Shown here piece by piece: positions 55,529 to 63,936 of a stretch of 64,000 nucleotides of DNA. The stretch lies in assembly GCF_000308475.2 (NCBI RefSeq), contig NZ_BAFT02000037.1, forward strand, positions 1 to 64,000, read 5' to 3'. A program made the position numbers and the translations under genes. The DNA comes from Nocardia brasiliensis NBRC 14402 (lineage in GTDB: Bacteria; Actinomycetota; Actinomycetes; Mycobacteriales; Mycobacteriaceae). Positions within the stretch are counted from its first letter, which is position 1; each line of letters begins with the position of its first letter. Below the pieces are notes generated by a model. The model saw only the letters and a list, made by a program, of their open reading frames with translations. It did no database searches and was not told where the DNA came from.

Positions 55529-55948
55529 TCATTGCGGAAGCTCGGCATCCGTGCGGTCGCGTGAGCGGAGGTGCGCGGATATTCCGATCGCGGTGGCGAT
55601 CAGTCCGCCCGCGACGCCCGCGATGAGCGACAGCCAGTAGGGCAGTGCGATTTCGCCGAGATACCACGGTTGGCTGAAAGGCCCCCAGTAGAAAGGAATA
55701 TGGATCACGATCAGGCTCAACGCCACCGAAGAACCGAAATGCGCGAGCAGGACGGCGGCCCACGGGTGTCGGCGCACGATGAGTGCCAGCACGACGAAGC
55801 CGACCACATCGGCGAATATGCCACAGATACGCACGGCAATCGGTGTCTGATGCCAGAGGTAGATATGTGCGACGGAATGCAGGGCGAAACCCGTCATATA
55901 GGCCGACCAGCCGATGAGTAAAAGCCGGCGGTCAGGTGGATTCGACAC
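55529..55948 (-). CDS. Small four-helix membrane protein
   Basis: 139 residues from GTG 55948, ten bases after AGGAGGGG; a TTG at 55969 would overlap that ribosome site. Four hydrophobic helices are visible: LLLIGWSAYMTGFALHSVAHIYL, ICGIFADVVGFVVLALIV, AAVLLAHFGSSVALSLIVI and LIAGVAGGLIATAIGISAHL. No family is recognised. First gene of the leftward eight-gene operon; it may assist the MmpL exporter or simply be a membrane accessory. Confidence 0.7.
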   Translation of the reverse strand: MSNPPDRRLLLIGWSAYMTGFALHSVAHIYLWHQTPIAVRICGIFADVVGFVVLALIVRRHPWAAVLLAHFGSSVALSLIVIHIPFYWGPFSQPWYLGEIALPYWLSLIAGVAGGLIATAIGISAHLRSRDRTDAELPQ

Positions 55949-56153
55949 GAGAAACCCCCTCCTGCACAATGCGACGAGCTATAGGCCTTTGCCGGATGCG
56001 GCGATATTCTTTCGACTTCGATTCCCGCCGTGATATTTGCACGGTAGGCGGTCTCGATCGCGGGTGTCAACGGGGCCGGAAGCCGTTTCCGCCCGGTGTC
56101 GGGGACGCCCGTACGCATGGTGTCCGTGCCGCGGTGGCACCTATTGTCTCCGC

Positions 56154-56696
56154 ATGAATCTCTTTGAGTTCGAAGGCAAATGTCCGGTCGTCCATCCCAC
56201 GGCATTCATTGCGCCGACCGCGACGCTCATCGGCGATGTCCGGATAGCGGCGGGTGCGTCCGTATGGTACGGGGCGGTGCTGCGCGGAGATATCTCACCG
56301 ATAATCGTTCGCGAAGACGCCAATATTCAAGACAATTCGGTTCTGCACGGTGTGCCCGACATGCTCACCGAGATCGGCCCCGGCGCGACCGTGGCGCACG
56401 GCTGTCTGGTGCACGGCGCGATACTCGGTGCGGAATGCATTCTCGGCAATATGAGTTCGGTCCTGGACGGCGCGAAAATCGGAGCCGGTTCGCTGATCGC
56501 GGCGCACTCCCTGGTGCCCGCGGGATTCGACGTCCCGCCCGGGGTGCTCGCCTCGGGTGCGCCGATGCGGGTCCGGCGGCCGATCGAGGGTACCGATTTC
56601 GAGGCGTGGATCAAGATCAATCCCGGCTACTACGCGGACCTCGCGCGGCGCCACCGTAAAGGTGTTGTCGCCGTGCCGGGCACCGCGGTCGACTGA
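56154..56696 (+). CDS. Gamma-carbonic-anhydrase-like hexapeptide protein
   Basis: 180 residues from ATG 56154. The left-handed beta-helix repeats are clear (IGDVRIAAGASVWYGAVLRGD, ANIQDNSVLHG, IGPGATVAHGCLVHGAILGAECILGNMSSVLDGAKIGAGSLIAAHSLV). Zinc-binding His residues appear in VLHG, AHG and VHG. It hydrates CO2 or binds related acyl or carbonate ligands in the cytosol. It is divergent from the small membrane protein gene and likely marks the edge between the lipid cluster and the RiPP region. Its stop codon lies inside the repeated palindrome at 56693. Confidence 0.9.
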   Translation: MNLFEFEGKCPVVHPTAFIAPTATLIGDVRIAAGASVWYGAVLRGDISPIIVREDANIQDNSVLHGVPDMLTEIGPGATVAHGCLVHGAILGAECILGNMSSVLDGAKIGAGSLIAAHSLVPAGFDVPPGVLASGAPMRVRRPIEGTDFEAWIKINPGYYADLARRHRKGVVAVPGTAVD

Positions 56697-56709
56697 GGAG
56701 ATTCCTCAG
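56693..56709. repeat. Second copy of the 17-base palindrome found in the StrR-like gene
   Basis: CTGAGGAGATTCCTCAG, with 7-base arms around GAT, is identical to the core of the palindrome at 28586-28618. It spans the stop codon of the carbonic anhydrase gene and lies about 155 bases upstream of the MFS gene. Confidence 0.6.
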
Positions 56710-56757
56710 GCGACCCCGATCAGCCGCGGGGCGGATCAGCCGCGCTACCTACGCCGC

Positions 56758-56777
56758 CACCTAGGCGGATCTAGGTG
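56758..56777. promoter_or_regulatory. Operator-like inverted repeat upstream of the MFS gene
   Basis: CACCTAG-N6-CTAGGTG, two perfect 7-base arms, lies 89 bases before the MFS start. It fits a dimeric repressor controlling the exporter; the regulator is not identified. Confidence 0.5.
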
Positions 56778-56865
56778 AAAATCACCGACGCGAGGGGTGG
56801 GGCGGGGGTGGAAAAGTCGATGTCAGCAAGGGAGCACGACCTGCGGGACATCGAGGAGGAACACC

Positions 56866-58068
56866 ATGAGCGCGGCAATCGACGAGGGGGTGCAGAGGGA
56901 AGCTGCCGCACCGGGGCGCACCGCCCGGGCCACGATACTGGCCGCCGCGATGCTGACGGTGATGGCGCCGGCCGTCATCGCGCCGAGCCTGCCCGCCATG
57001 CGCGAGGTCTTCGCGGGAGTGGCCGGGGCGGACGTGCTGGTGCGGCTGGTGCTGACCATCACGTCACTGGCCATCGGCATCACGGCACCGCTGGCGGGGA
57101 TGACCGCCGACCGCATCGGACGTAAACCCCTGCTGGTCGGCAGTCTGGCACTGTTCGCCGTGGCGGGCGCGGCCGGATTCTTCGTCGACACCCTCGGCGT
57201 GCTGCTGGTGACCCGAGCTCTGGTCGGCGTCGCGGTCGGCGGCATCATGACGGCCGTCAGCGCCACCATCACCGACTGGTTCGACGGCCCGAAGCGAGCG
57301 TCTTTCCTAGGGCTGCAACAGGCTTTCGCCAGCATCGGCGGCGTGGTGTTCCTGCCGCTGGCCGGCCTGCTCGCCGCCTCGAACTGGAAGGCGCCGTTCT
57401 GGATCTATGCCGCCTCGATCGCCATCCTGCCGTTCGCACTGTTCGCCTTGCGAGAGCAGCGGCGCGACAAAGCTACCGGGCCGGTCGGCGTGGTCGAGGC
57501 GGGTCTGCCGCAGCCGGGCATCTTCCGGCCGATCGCCGGGCTGTATTTGCTCGCCTTCCTGGTGACGCTCGCCTTCTACATGGCGCCCACCCAGTTGCCG
57601 TTCCTGCTGGCGGAATTGGGCACGGGGCCGGCCGTGGTCGGTGCGGTGATCGCCGCGACCACTCTGAGCAGTGTCGCCGGCGCACTGGCCTTCTCGCCGC
57701 TGCGAGTGCGGTGGACGCCCAGCGCCGTCACCGCCGCCAGTGTCGCCCTGCTCGGTACGGGTTGGGTGCTGGTCGGTACCGCGCATTCGGTGGCGCAGGT
57801 GGTGGCGGGCCTGCTGGTGGGCGGCTTCGGTGTCGGTCTCGCGGTGCCCAATCTGAATCTGCGCCTGAGCGACCTCGCCCCCGCCGCCACCCGCGGCCGC
57901 ATCCTCAGCGGCTTGGTCACCGGAATCTTCCTGGGCCAGTTCGTCTCCCCACTGATCCTCCAGCCGCTCATCCGAGCCACCAGCATCGGCGGCGCGTTCC
58001 TCTGGACCGGCTTCGCCATGCTCGCGGGTGCCGCCCTGGCGCTGCCTCTGGTCCGTAAAGCCAAGTAA
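56866..58068 (+). CDS. MFS exporter (12-helix, DHA1-like)
   Basis: 400 residues from ATG 56866 with GAGGAGGA upstream. Twelve helices can be read. The loop 2-3 motif is GMTADRIGRKPLLVGSLAL, and motif C is in GLQQAFASIGGVVFLPLAGLLA. The length and pattern match DHA1 drug or metabolite exporters of the Bcr/CflA-like group. It stands between the two biosynthetic regions and has its own operator-like repeat; it could export the RiPP product or provide self-resistance. Confidence 0.88.
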   Translation: MSAAIDEGVQREAAAPGRTARATILAAAMLTVMAPAVIAPSLPAMREVFAGVAGADVLVRLVLTITSLAIGITAPLAGMTADRIGRKPLLVGSLALFAVAGAAGFFVDTLGVLLVTRALVGVAVGGIMTAVSATITDWFDGPKRASFLGLQQAFASIGGVVFLPLAGLLAASNWKAPFWIYAASIAILPFALFALREQRRDKATGPVGVVEAGLPQPGIFRPIAGLYLLAFLVTLAFYMAPTQLPFLLAELGTGPAVVGAVIAATTLSSVAGALAFSPLRVRWTPSAVTAASVALLGTGWVLVGTAHSVAQVVAGLLVGGFGVGLAVPNLNLRLSDLAPAATRGRILSGLVTGIFLGQFVSPLILQPLIRATSIGGAFLWTGFAMLAGAALALPLVRKAK

Positions 58069-58105
58069 GACAACCGATTTCCCACCACAGAGAAAGCTGA
58101 AAGAA

Positions 58106-58525
58106 ATGATCTACCACGGTAACCGCTTCACCCTCCGCGCCGACGCCACCCCCGAGGCCGTCGAGGAAGCCCTCGAGAGCCTGCGCAACCAGGGCCGGGT
58201 CATCCCCTCGGTGAAGTCCTTCGTCGTCGGCCCCGACTTCGGTGGCGAATACCAGTGGGGCGCGGTGTTCGTCATCGAGGATCTGGAAGGCTACTGGGAG
58301 TACCTGATCCACCCCGCCCACCGCAACACCGACCGCGTCGGGCTGCCGCTGGTCGACAAGTTCGCCTCGTTCGACATCACCGACGACGCGGATCCGGAGA
58401 TGGGGAAGAAGATCGCCGAACTGCACCAGCGGCGCTACGACAGCGACCCGGAGCTGACCAAGCTGGTCTCCGATCTCGGCGAATACAGCGGTAGCGCGGC
58501 ACCCGGCGCGCACGGCGAGAAGTAG
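58106..58525 (+). CDS. Dabb-domain (stress-responsive alpha/beta barrel) protein
   Basis: 139 residues from ATG 58106. The ferredoxin-like Dabb pattern is visible: MIYHGNRFTLRADATPEAVEEALESLRNQG, VKSFVVGPDFGGEYQWGAVFVIEDLEGYWEYLIHPAHRNTDR. This small dimeric barrel appears in stress proteins and in olivetolic-acid-cyclase-like polyketide cyclases; its role here is unknown. It is 37 bases after the MFS gene and shares its direction. A strong terminator follows. Confidence 0.82.
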   Translation: MIYHGNRFTLRADATPEAVEEALESLRNQGRVIPSVKSFVVGPDFGGEYQWGAVFVIEDLEGYWEYLIHPAHRNTDRVGLPLVDKFASFDITDDADPEMGKKIAELHQRRYDSDPELTKLVSDLGEYSGSAAPGAHGEK

Positions 58526-58537
58526 TACCCGGCCCGA

Positions 58538-58570
58538 AGCCCCTGGCGGACATATTGTCCGCCAGGGGCT
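58538..58570. terminator. Strong bidirectional terminator
   Basis: Perfect 15-base arms AGCCCCTGGCGGACA and complement around TAT, followed by TTTCG. It separates the convergent Dabb gene and SagB-type gene. Confidence 0.88.
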
Positions 58571-58591
58571 TTCGCGTTGTTCTCCGGTGCT

Positions 58592-60013
58592 TCACCTACC
58601 CGGGTGGATTCGTTGCTCCAGTGTCGAAACCGCGCGCGGGACGCCGATCAGCAGTGCGGCGAGCGCGCTTCGGGTGCCCGCGAGATCGGCCGAGAAATCG
58701 GGCGTTTCGCCGGAGTAGATACGCGCGGCCAGATCGAGTGCGGCAGCGGCGAGTGCCCCGCGCTGCAGGACCACGCCGGCATCGGCTTGCACCGTTCGAT
58801 ACCAGCGTGCTCCGGTGCCCGCGTGCAGGTCACCGACCGGCAGCAGGACCGCGGCGGCCTCGCCCACGATCGGGTGGCACCGGACCGAATCGGCTATGCC
58901 GGAGGTGATTTCGACGAGGGCATGGTGCGCCGGATGGTAGCGGTACATGCGCGGTGCGATCCCGTCGACGCGGGCGACAAGGCAGTACAGCGCGGCACCG
59001 CGGCCGAATCCGGCCCAGCCGTCGGCGACCGCGCCGATCAGTCCGGCCAGTCGGATCACTTCGATGGCCCGCGGACGGAACCCGTCGGCAGGGGAGGACC
59101 GGCCCGCTATGCCCGCCTCGACAGCTACTCGTACCCGGGGCAGCGGAAGTTCGTGCCCGGCCTCCACCGGATATGGCGTCGAATCCTCGGGCAGCACACC
59201 TGAATCGGTATGCAAGGCGGCCATGGCGGGAAGTTTCTCGGTGATCGCGGGAGTTCGTTCCGCGGCGACCGCCGGGGTTGCGGCGATCAGCTCGCGGTAT
59301 GTCGGGGCGTTCGCAGCCGCGGCGTCCTGGCCTACGAACATCATCGCCAGGGCGGCTTCCGCACGCGGCTCGAGATCGAGCAGTTCGTGCACCTGATCGT
59401 CGGCGAAATGCAGGCGCGTGTCCGCGCTGGTGCCGAGGCGCGCGGCCACCGCTGCCGCTTGGGCGGCGAGCACGCCGATTTCCTGTGTCTGTAAACGGTA
59501 TCCGAACTCGCCGTATTTGAATCCGTTGCGCCAGAACCGTGCGGTGAGCACGAGCACTGCGGCGGGAAGGGGGCCCGGGGCGTCGGAAACCAGTGCGGCC
59601 AAGGCTGCTCGGTGATCGCCCGGCCGCAACAGTTCGAGGCAGTGATGTGCCGGATCATAGTGGTAGAGGCCGGGTTCGGGTGATTGCACGGCGACGTAGG
59701 CTTCGAGCGGATACAGTGCGCCGCCTGACGGCGCGGACCTGCCGTGCTGGACCTTGAACGCGCCGGGGGTGGGTACGCCGTCGTGATCGAGTACGGGGGT
59801 CCACATCAAGCGCGTGATACCGCACATGTCGAGCAGCAGGGCGCCGATCAGCGAGGTAGCGGCCGCTTCATCGCCCCACGGCAGTTCGATGCGGGCGGCG
59901 TCGGGATAGCGTTTGTACCGTGCAGGGGCGGCGTTCCAGTCGATCGGCCCGCGGGCGGGGCCGCGGCTGCGGTCCAGGAACGTGGTCAGCGCGGCACCGG
60001 TGTCGGCGTCCAT
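58592..60013 (-). CDS. Tandem SagB-type azoline dehydrogenase
   Basis: 473 residues from ATG 60013 (GAGGGAG six bases upstream); a GTG at 60028 overlaps the cyclodehydratase stop but has no ribosome site. Two nitroreductase-like halves are seen. The first has ARYKRYPDAARIELPW, SGGALYPLEAYVAVQSPEPGLYHYDP and RFWRNGFKYGEFGYRLQTQEIGVLA, the canonical SagB FMN-site pattern. The second has RSSPADGFRPRAIEVIRLAG, LYCLVARVDGIAPRMYRYHP and is more divergent. The enzyme oxidises thiazolines and oxazolines to azoles with FMN. It belongs to the LAP/thiopeptide cyclodehydratase operon. Confidence 0.9.
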   Translation of the reverse strand: MDADTGAALTTFLDRSRGPARGPIDWNAAPARYKRYPDAARIELPWGDEAAATSLIGALLLDMCGITRLMWTPVLDHDGVPTPGAFKVQHGRSAPSGGALYPLEAYVAVQSPEPGLYHYDPAHHCLELLRPGDHRAALAALVSDAPGPLPAAVLVLTARFWRNGFKYGEFGYRLQTQEIGVLAAQAAAVAARLGTSADTRLHFADDQVHELLDLEPRAEAALAMMFVGQDAAAANAPTYRELIAATPAVAAERTPAITEKLPAMAALHTDSGVLPEDSTPYPVEAGHELPLPRVRVAVEAGIAGRSSPADGFRPRAIEVIRLAGLIGAVADGWAGFGRGAALYCLVARVDGIAPRMYRYHPAHHALVEITSGIADSVRCHPIVGEAAAVLLPVGDLHAGTGARWYRTVQADAGVVLQRGALAAAALDLAARIYSGETPDFSADLAGTRSALAALLIGVPRAVSTLEQRIHPGR

Positions 60014-60024
60014 GAACTGCTCCC

Positions 60025-61911
60025 TCACGGGAAGGGGTGCGGATACGGATTGCTCTCGTCCGCGCCGAGGTCGTGCTCGGTGTAGCCGAGAATCCTTGGC
60101 GCCGTGCGAATGCGCGGCAGGCCGTGGTCGCGCCGGTTCCGGTGCCCGAACGTCATCGGCACCGTGCCGGGCACGAGCACCTTGGCGCAGGCGAACCCGC
60201 CCGCCCGGTGCTCTCCCGAGGTCTGATCGACGATCAGGACATCGAGATCACACGCGCGATACCGCTCGGCCAGGTGCACGAGATCCTGGGTGAGGTCAGC
60301 GAATTCGGGCCACGCGGCGGGCGGTATCGGCTGCCGCGGTCCGTCGAGAGGGAGGAAACCCAGGCGCGGGAAGGCGTCTGGGTGGCCGTAGAGGGTGCTG
60401 TGATCGTCCATGTCACCGACGCGGTCGCTGTCGGCCACCATCCGCCGTGCCGATTCCGGGTCGTATCGAGCGATGAAACCCTCCAGCATGGTGAGCATTT
60501 CCTGTATTCCGCTCAGCAACGCGTGCTCCGGGAACACATGCGCGGCCGCGCCGCAGAGGACCGCCGGCCTGTTCTCGCCAGGCTTCTGGTCGACCGCCAT
60601 CAGCCAGTACGCGGGAACGCGCGTCTCGGTCGTGCAGTCGAATGCCGCCACCTCATAGCCGAATTCGTGCGCGACGAGATCGGCGAGCAACGGAATCCGC
60701 CGATCTGTCGCGGAATCCAGATCCACGCGCGGTACCGGCAGCCGGGCATACCAGGTGAGCAGAAACGCGTCCCGTTCGGTGACCTCCAGCAGCCCGTGCA
60801 GCGCCGCCTCGGCGAGCGAACTCCCGGCGGCGCAACCGTTGGATGTCTCGTAGGCGAAACGGCGGTCGTGCACGCCGTAGTACGCCAGGCACTCCGGCAC
60901 CAGCACGGCTTCGGCACGTGCGAACGAATAGGCCCACACCCAAGGGATTTCCAGGTCCGGGTGGTAGCGATGGAACCAGAACCCGGGGGCGTCGTAGCGC
61001 GCGTCGGAGTACAGGCCGAAGGCGCGGGGATCGATGGCGCGATCCGCGACTTCGGTGTACGCGGCGCGGACCGTGGTGCGCCGACCGCGTGGACGTTGTC
61101 CGCCGAGCCGTTCGAGCGCCTCGGCCACCGCGGCGGCCTTGGTCGCGTCGACACCGAAGCCGCGACCGTACCCGTGGCTGCTCGCGGGGGACTGTTCGGA
61201 TTCGATGGCGGCCCTGGACATGGGAGACGTCGCCGTGGTCCAGGTAGTGAGCTCGCGGATCATCCCGGTGTCCGCGTCGACGTAGATCCGCTGCAGTTCG
61301 GGCAGCGCGGCCGTGAGGTCGCGGGTGCGCAGGCCGCGCCGTCCGGTGTTCGGCGCGAACAGGTTTCGTGCGATCCCCGGGTCGTCGCCGGGGAGGTTCG
61401 AGCAGTCCGGGCACAGCGGATCGGCCATGATGCGGTGGGTTGTCGTGACCGCGGTTTCCAGATCCAGGCTCCACTGAACGGAATTCGGCACACCTGCCAG
61501 TAGCTTTTCCAGTTCGGCGATCGCCAGCGCCGCCGCGGCTGCTGCGGTGGTCTCCAGGAGCAGGGGTGAGGGTCGTCGGAGCAGGTCCGCGCCGAATCGT
61601 TCGGACAGTGCCGCGCGTTGCGGCGCGTCGACGCGATTGTGCTCGCGCCGCCTGTCGGCGCAGGTCGGGCACCCTGGCCGGCCGGGGAGACCACCGGGTC
61701 CGACGAGGACGTGAGTGTGGTTCAGCCGCACCGGAAACCACGGCACCGCTTGCCCTTCCGCGGCGGTCGCCGCCGAGGCGGCATCGGCGACGACCAGTGC
61801 GTCGTACGGTGTGTCGTCGGTGGCGCGGACTCGATGGCCGGTGGCGGTGATCGCGTCGCGCACCGCCGTGGCCAGTAGCCCCGCGCCGAGCACAGCGATG
61901 TCATGCGGCAT
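60025..61911 (-). CDS. Fused E1-like / YcaO azoline cyclodehydratase
   Basis: 628 residues from ATG 61911, overlapping the upstream gene by 11 bases. The N-terminal 190 residues are an E1-like C-protein remnant: IAVLGAGLLATAVRDAI, then two zinc-binding pairs GCPTCADRR and CPDCSNL. The rest is a YcaO domain (SHGYGRGFGVDATKAAAVAEALERLGG, ETSNGCAAGSSLAEAALHGLLEVTERDAFLLTWYAR) ending in the PxPxP-type tail PYPHPFP typical of peptide cyclodehydratases. It uses ATP to turn Cys/Ser/Thr of a precursor peptide into azolines. The leader-binding function is supplied by the ocin-ThiF-like neighbour. Confidence 0.94.
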   Translation of the reverse strand: MPHDIAVLGAGLLATAVRDAITATGHRVRATDDTPYDALVVADAASAATAAEGQAVPWFPVRLNHTHVLVGPGGLPGRPGCPTCADRRREHNRVDAPQRAALSERFGADLLRRPSPLLLETTAAAAAALAIAELEKLLAGVPNSVQWSLDLETAVTTTHRIMADPLCPDCSNLPGDDPGIARNLFAPNTGRRGLRTRDLTAALPELQRIYVDADTGMIRELTTWTTATSPMSRAAIESEQSPASSHGYGRGFGVDATKAAAVAEALERLGGQRPRGRRTTVRAAYTEVADRAIDPRAFGLYSDARYDAPGFWFHRYHPDLEIPWVWAYSFARAEAVLVPECLAYYGVHDRRFAYETSNGCAAGSSLAEAALHGLLEVTERDAFLLTWYARLPVPRVDLDSATDRRIPLLADLVAHEFGYEVAAFDCTTETRVPAYWLMAVDQKPGENRPAVLCGAAAHVFPEHALLSGIQEMLTMLEGFIARYDPESARRMVADSDRVGDMDDHSTLYGHPDAFPRLGFLPLDGPRQPIPPAAWPEFADLTQDLVHLAERYRACDLDVLIVDQTSGEHRAGGFACAKVLVPGTVPMTFGHRNRRDHGLPRIRTAPRILGYTEHDLGADESNPYPHPFP

Positions 61912-63718
61912 CGAGCACCACCCGGACGCAGTGCACAAGTGCGAGTTCGTCGGCTAGTTCCACGGCGACAGCAGTGAATCCGGACTCGTGCAGGGCCTTG
62001 GCGAGGAGATCGGGGTTCTCGGACGTCCCCGCCGCGGCGGCGCAGGTGTCCGGATGTCCTTGCCAGGCCAGGAGAGCGCGCTCCAGTCCGTCGCGGAGGG
62101 CGTCGGGTGCGGTGGTCGCGCAACTCACGACTTCGTGACCGTGCGCCGTGCGCACCGCGTAGGCCGGGACGCCCAGGATGTCGCTCAGGTCCAGTACCGA
62201 CGTCTCGCCGCCGACTACGCCGAGCTGGTGCAGGAGCCGAATACCGTTGTCATCGAGCGGTATTCGGGCGTCCGCCAGTGGAGACCGCGCGGTCCATTCC
62301 GCTCGGCGCTGCGCCAGCAGTGCCTCGCACTGCTGGCGCAGGCCCCACTCGATGGCGTCCGAGCGGGTGAGTCCGGCCGCGACGCCGGTGGCCCGCGGAT
62401 TCGCCCTGTCATGCGCCGATAACACCGGCGGGGCGATCAGCTCGCCCCGCACGAGATCCACGGCCGAGATCGCAGGTGCGGTGAGCCAGGCGTGCACGGC
62501 CAGTGCGCGCAGCACCGTACGGGTGCGGGCCGTGTGCTGATCGGGACCCCATCCGGTCACCGCAGGAAGTGGAGCCGGAGACGGGATCACCGCGGCCGGA
62601 TCGGAGACCACCGCCCGGCAGAGCGAGAGCGGGAACTGCGGCAAGTCGCCTTCGCCGAAGGCGGAGAGCACACCCGTGTGCTCGTCGACGAGCATTGCGG
62701 CCTTGGTGAGCAATTCGTCAGGAGATGAGGCGATCTGGTTACCGAGTGGCGCGGGCGAGCGTGAATCATGTTCGGCGACAGCACTGATCGGTGTGACGCG
62801 GTGCACTGTCATGTCCAGGGTGCGCAGATCCATGCGGGTCACGCGCGGTCCGCCGGGCGTAGGCGCGGGCAGCGCGGCCAACCCGGTGCGGTGGCGGAAG
62901 ACGCCCAGCACCAGGTGCGCCGCCAGTATCGCGGGCACCGGCCCGGTCAGCCAGCGGTTCGGGCCCGGCGCGGTCGCGCCTTTACGGTTGGCCCGCAGGC
63001 GTTTCCAGCACGAGGTGTCGGCGGGAGCGCTGGTCTCGGTGATCCAGGCTTCCTCGCTGCCGAGCAGCAACTGCGCGAGCGCCACATGATCCGGGCAGCG
63101 CTGCGCGAACGACGTCAATTCCGCCGTGGTGTCGGCGATTTGCAGGACGACATCGGTATCCCGCAATTCTGGATCCGGGGTCAGGGAGACGCGCTGGTGC
63201 TCGTCTCGTCGCGCGGCATCGACGGCGCGCATCAACTCGGCCTCCGGCCCGGCCGTGGCAACACGCACATTCGCCCAGCCCGATCGCACCCCGGCCGCGA
63301 CGACCGCGGTGACGACGCGCTCGGTGCCCGCCGCGCCGAGCACGGTCACCCGCGCCTCCCGGTGACGTTGGAAGCGGTGTTCCGGTGCATCGATCGCGCA
63401 GGCGAGAAAGGCGATCTCCCGCGCGTAGATACGCAGGTCCGCGTCGGAAAGCTGGTGCGGTAGAGCGTCCTGCGCGTCGGTCACGAATCCGTGCTCGTGC
63501 AGCGCCGTCACCATGCCCTCGACCGTCGAGCGCTGTTCGGCGGGTAGCGCGGCGGTCAGCTCGTCCAGTTCGAACGCGCCGTTCAGATACGGGTCGAGAC
63601 GGCTGAGCCAGTCGAAGGCCCGGGCGCCGCGCAACGTGCGTGCGCCGCGATCGCCGAACAGGTACACCCCGTCGGGACAGGCCACATAGCGCACGGCCGG
63701 GTGCAAGCGTGGACGCAT
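61901..63718 (-). CDS. Ocin-ThiF-like leader-binding partner of the cyclodehydratase
   Basis: 605 residues from ATG 63718 with AAGGAG upstream. The first 85 residues (LHPAVRYVACPDGVYLFGDRG, ARAFDWLSRLDPYLNGAFELDELTAAL, VTALHEHGFVTD) form the winged-helix RiPP recognition element that binds leader peptides. The rest is E1/ThiF-like but lacks zinc Cys pairs (VTVLGAAGTERVVTAVVAAG). Members are the F proteins of goadsporin- and thiopeptide-type azole clusters. It is divergent from the precursor gene across a 218-base regulatory region and is the first gene of the three-gene modification operon. Confidence 0.88.
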   Translation of the reverse strand: MRPRLHPAVRYVACPDGVYLFGDRGARTLRGARAFDWLSRLDPYLNGAFELDELTAALPAEQRSTVEGMVTALHEHGFVTDAQDALPHQLSDADLRIYAREIAFLACAIDAPEHRFQRHREARVTVLGAAGTERVVTAVVAAGVRSGWANVRVATAGPEAELMRAVDAARRDEHQRVSLTPDPELRDTDVVLQIADTTAELTSFAQRCPDHVALAQLLLGSEEAWITETSAPADTSCWKRLRANRKGATAPGPNRWLTGPVPAILAAHLVLGVFRHRTGLAALPAPTPGGPRVTRMDLRTLDMTVHRVTPISAVAEHDSRSPAPLGNQIASSPDELLTKAAMLVDEHTGVLSAFGEGDLPQFPLSLCRAVVSDPAAVIPSPAPLPAVTGWGPDQHTARTRTVLRALAVHAWLTAPAISAVDLVRGELIAPPVLSAHDRANPRATGVAAGLTRSDAIEWGLRQQCEALLAQRRAEWTARSPLADARIPLDDNGIRLLHQLGVVGGETSVLDLSDILGVPAYAVRTAHGHEVVSCATTAPDALRDGLERALLAWQGHPDTCAAAAGTSENPDLLAKALHESGFTAVAVELADELALVHCVRVVLDAA

Positions 63719-63749
63719 ACCGGACTCCTTTCGCCTCCTCGAGCACGAT

Positions 63750-63759
63750 CACACGTGTG
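63750..63759. promoter_or_regulatory. CACACGTGTG palindrome in the RiPP promoter region
   Basis: A perfect 10-base palindrome 32 bases upstream of the ocin-ThiF-like start. It may be a regulator site distinct from the twin CGGGAA operators next to it. Confidence 0.4.
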
Positions 63760-63795
63760 CCGGTCACACCGACAGAGCACGAATTCCCGAACGGG

Positions 63796-63848
63796 CGGGA
63801 AATCTTCCCGGCCGCACTCGACCGGTGACCCGGGAATTCTTCCCGGCC
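63796..63848. promoter_or_regulatory. Twin operators CGGGAA-N3-TTCCCG in the divergent RiPP promoter
   Basis: CGGGAAATCTTCCCGGCC at 63796-63813 and CGGGAATTCTTCCCGGCC at 63831-63848 differ by one base and start 35 bases apart. Each contains a perfect palindrome CGGGAA-N3-TTCCCG. An inverted half site GAATTCCCG lies at 63781-63789. Placed centrally between the modification operon and the precursor gene, they are strong candidates for a shared pathway regulator. Confidence 0.75.
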
Positions 63849-63936
63849 CTGCCGGGAGTGCTGCCCTGTCGGAAGGGAAAGCGCGGCAGGCATATTCGAA
63901 GTTCCTGCACAAATCCATCCAGGAGAGGACCGGCAC

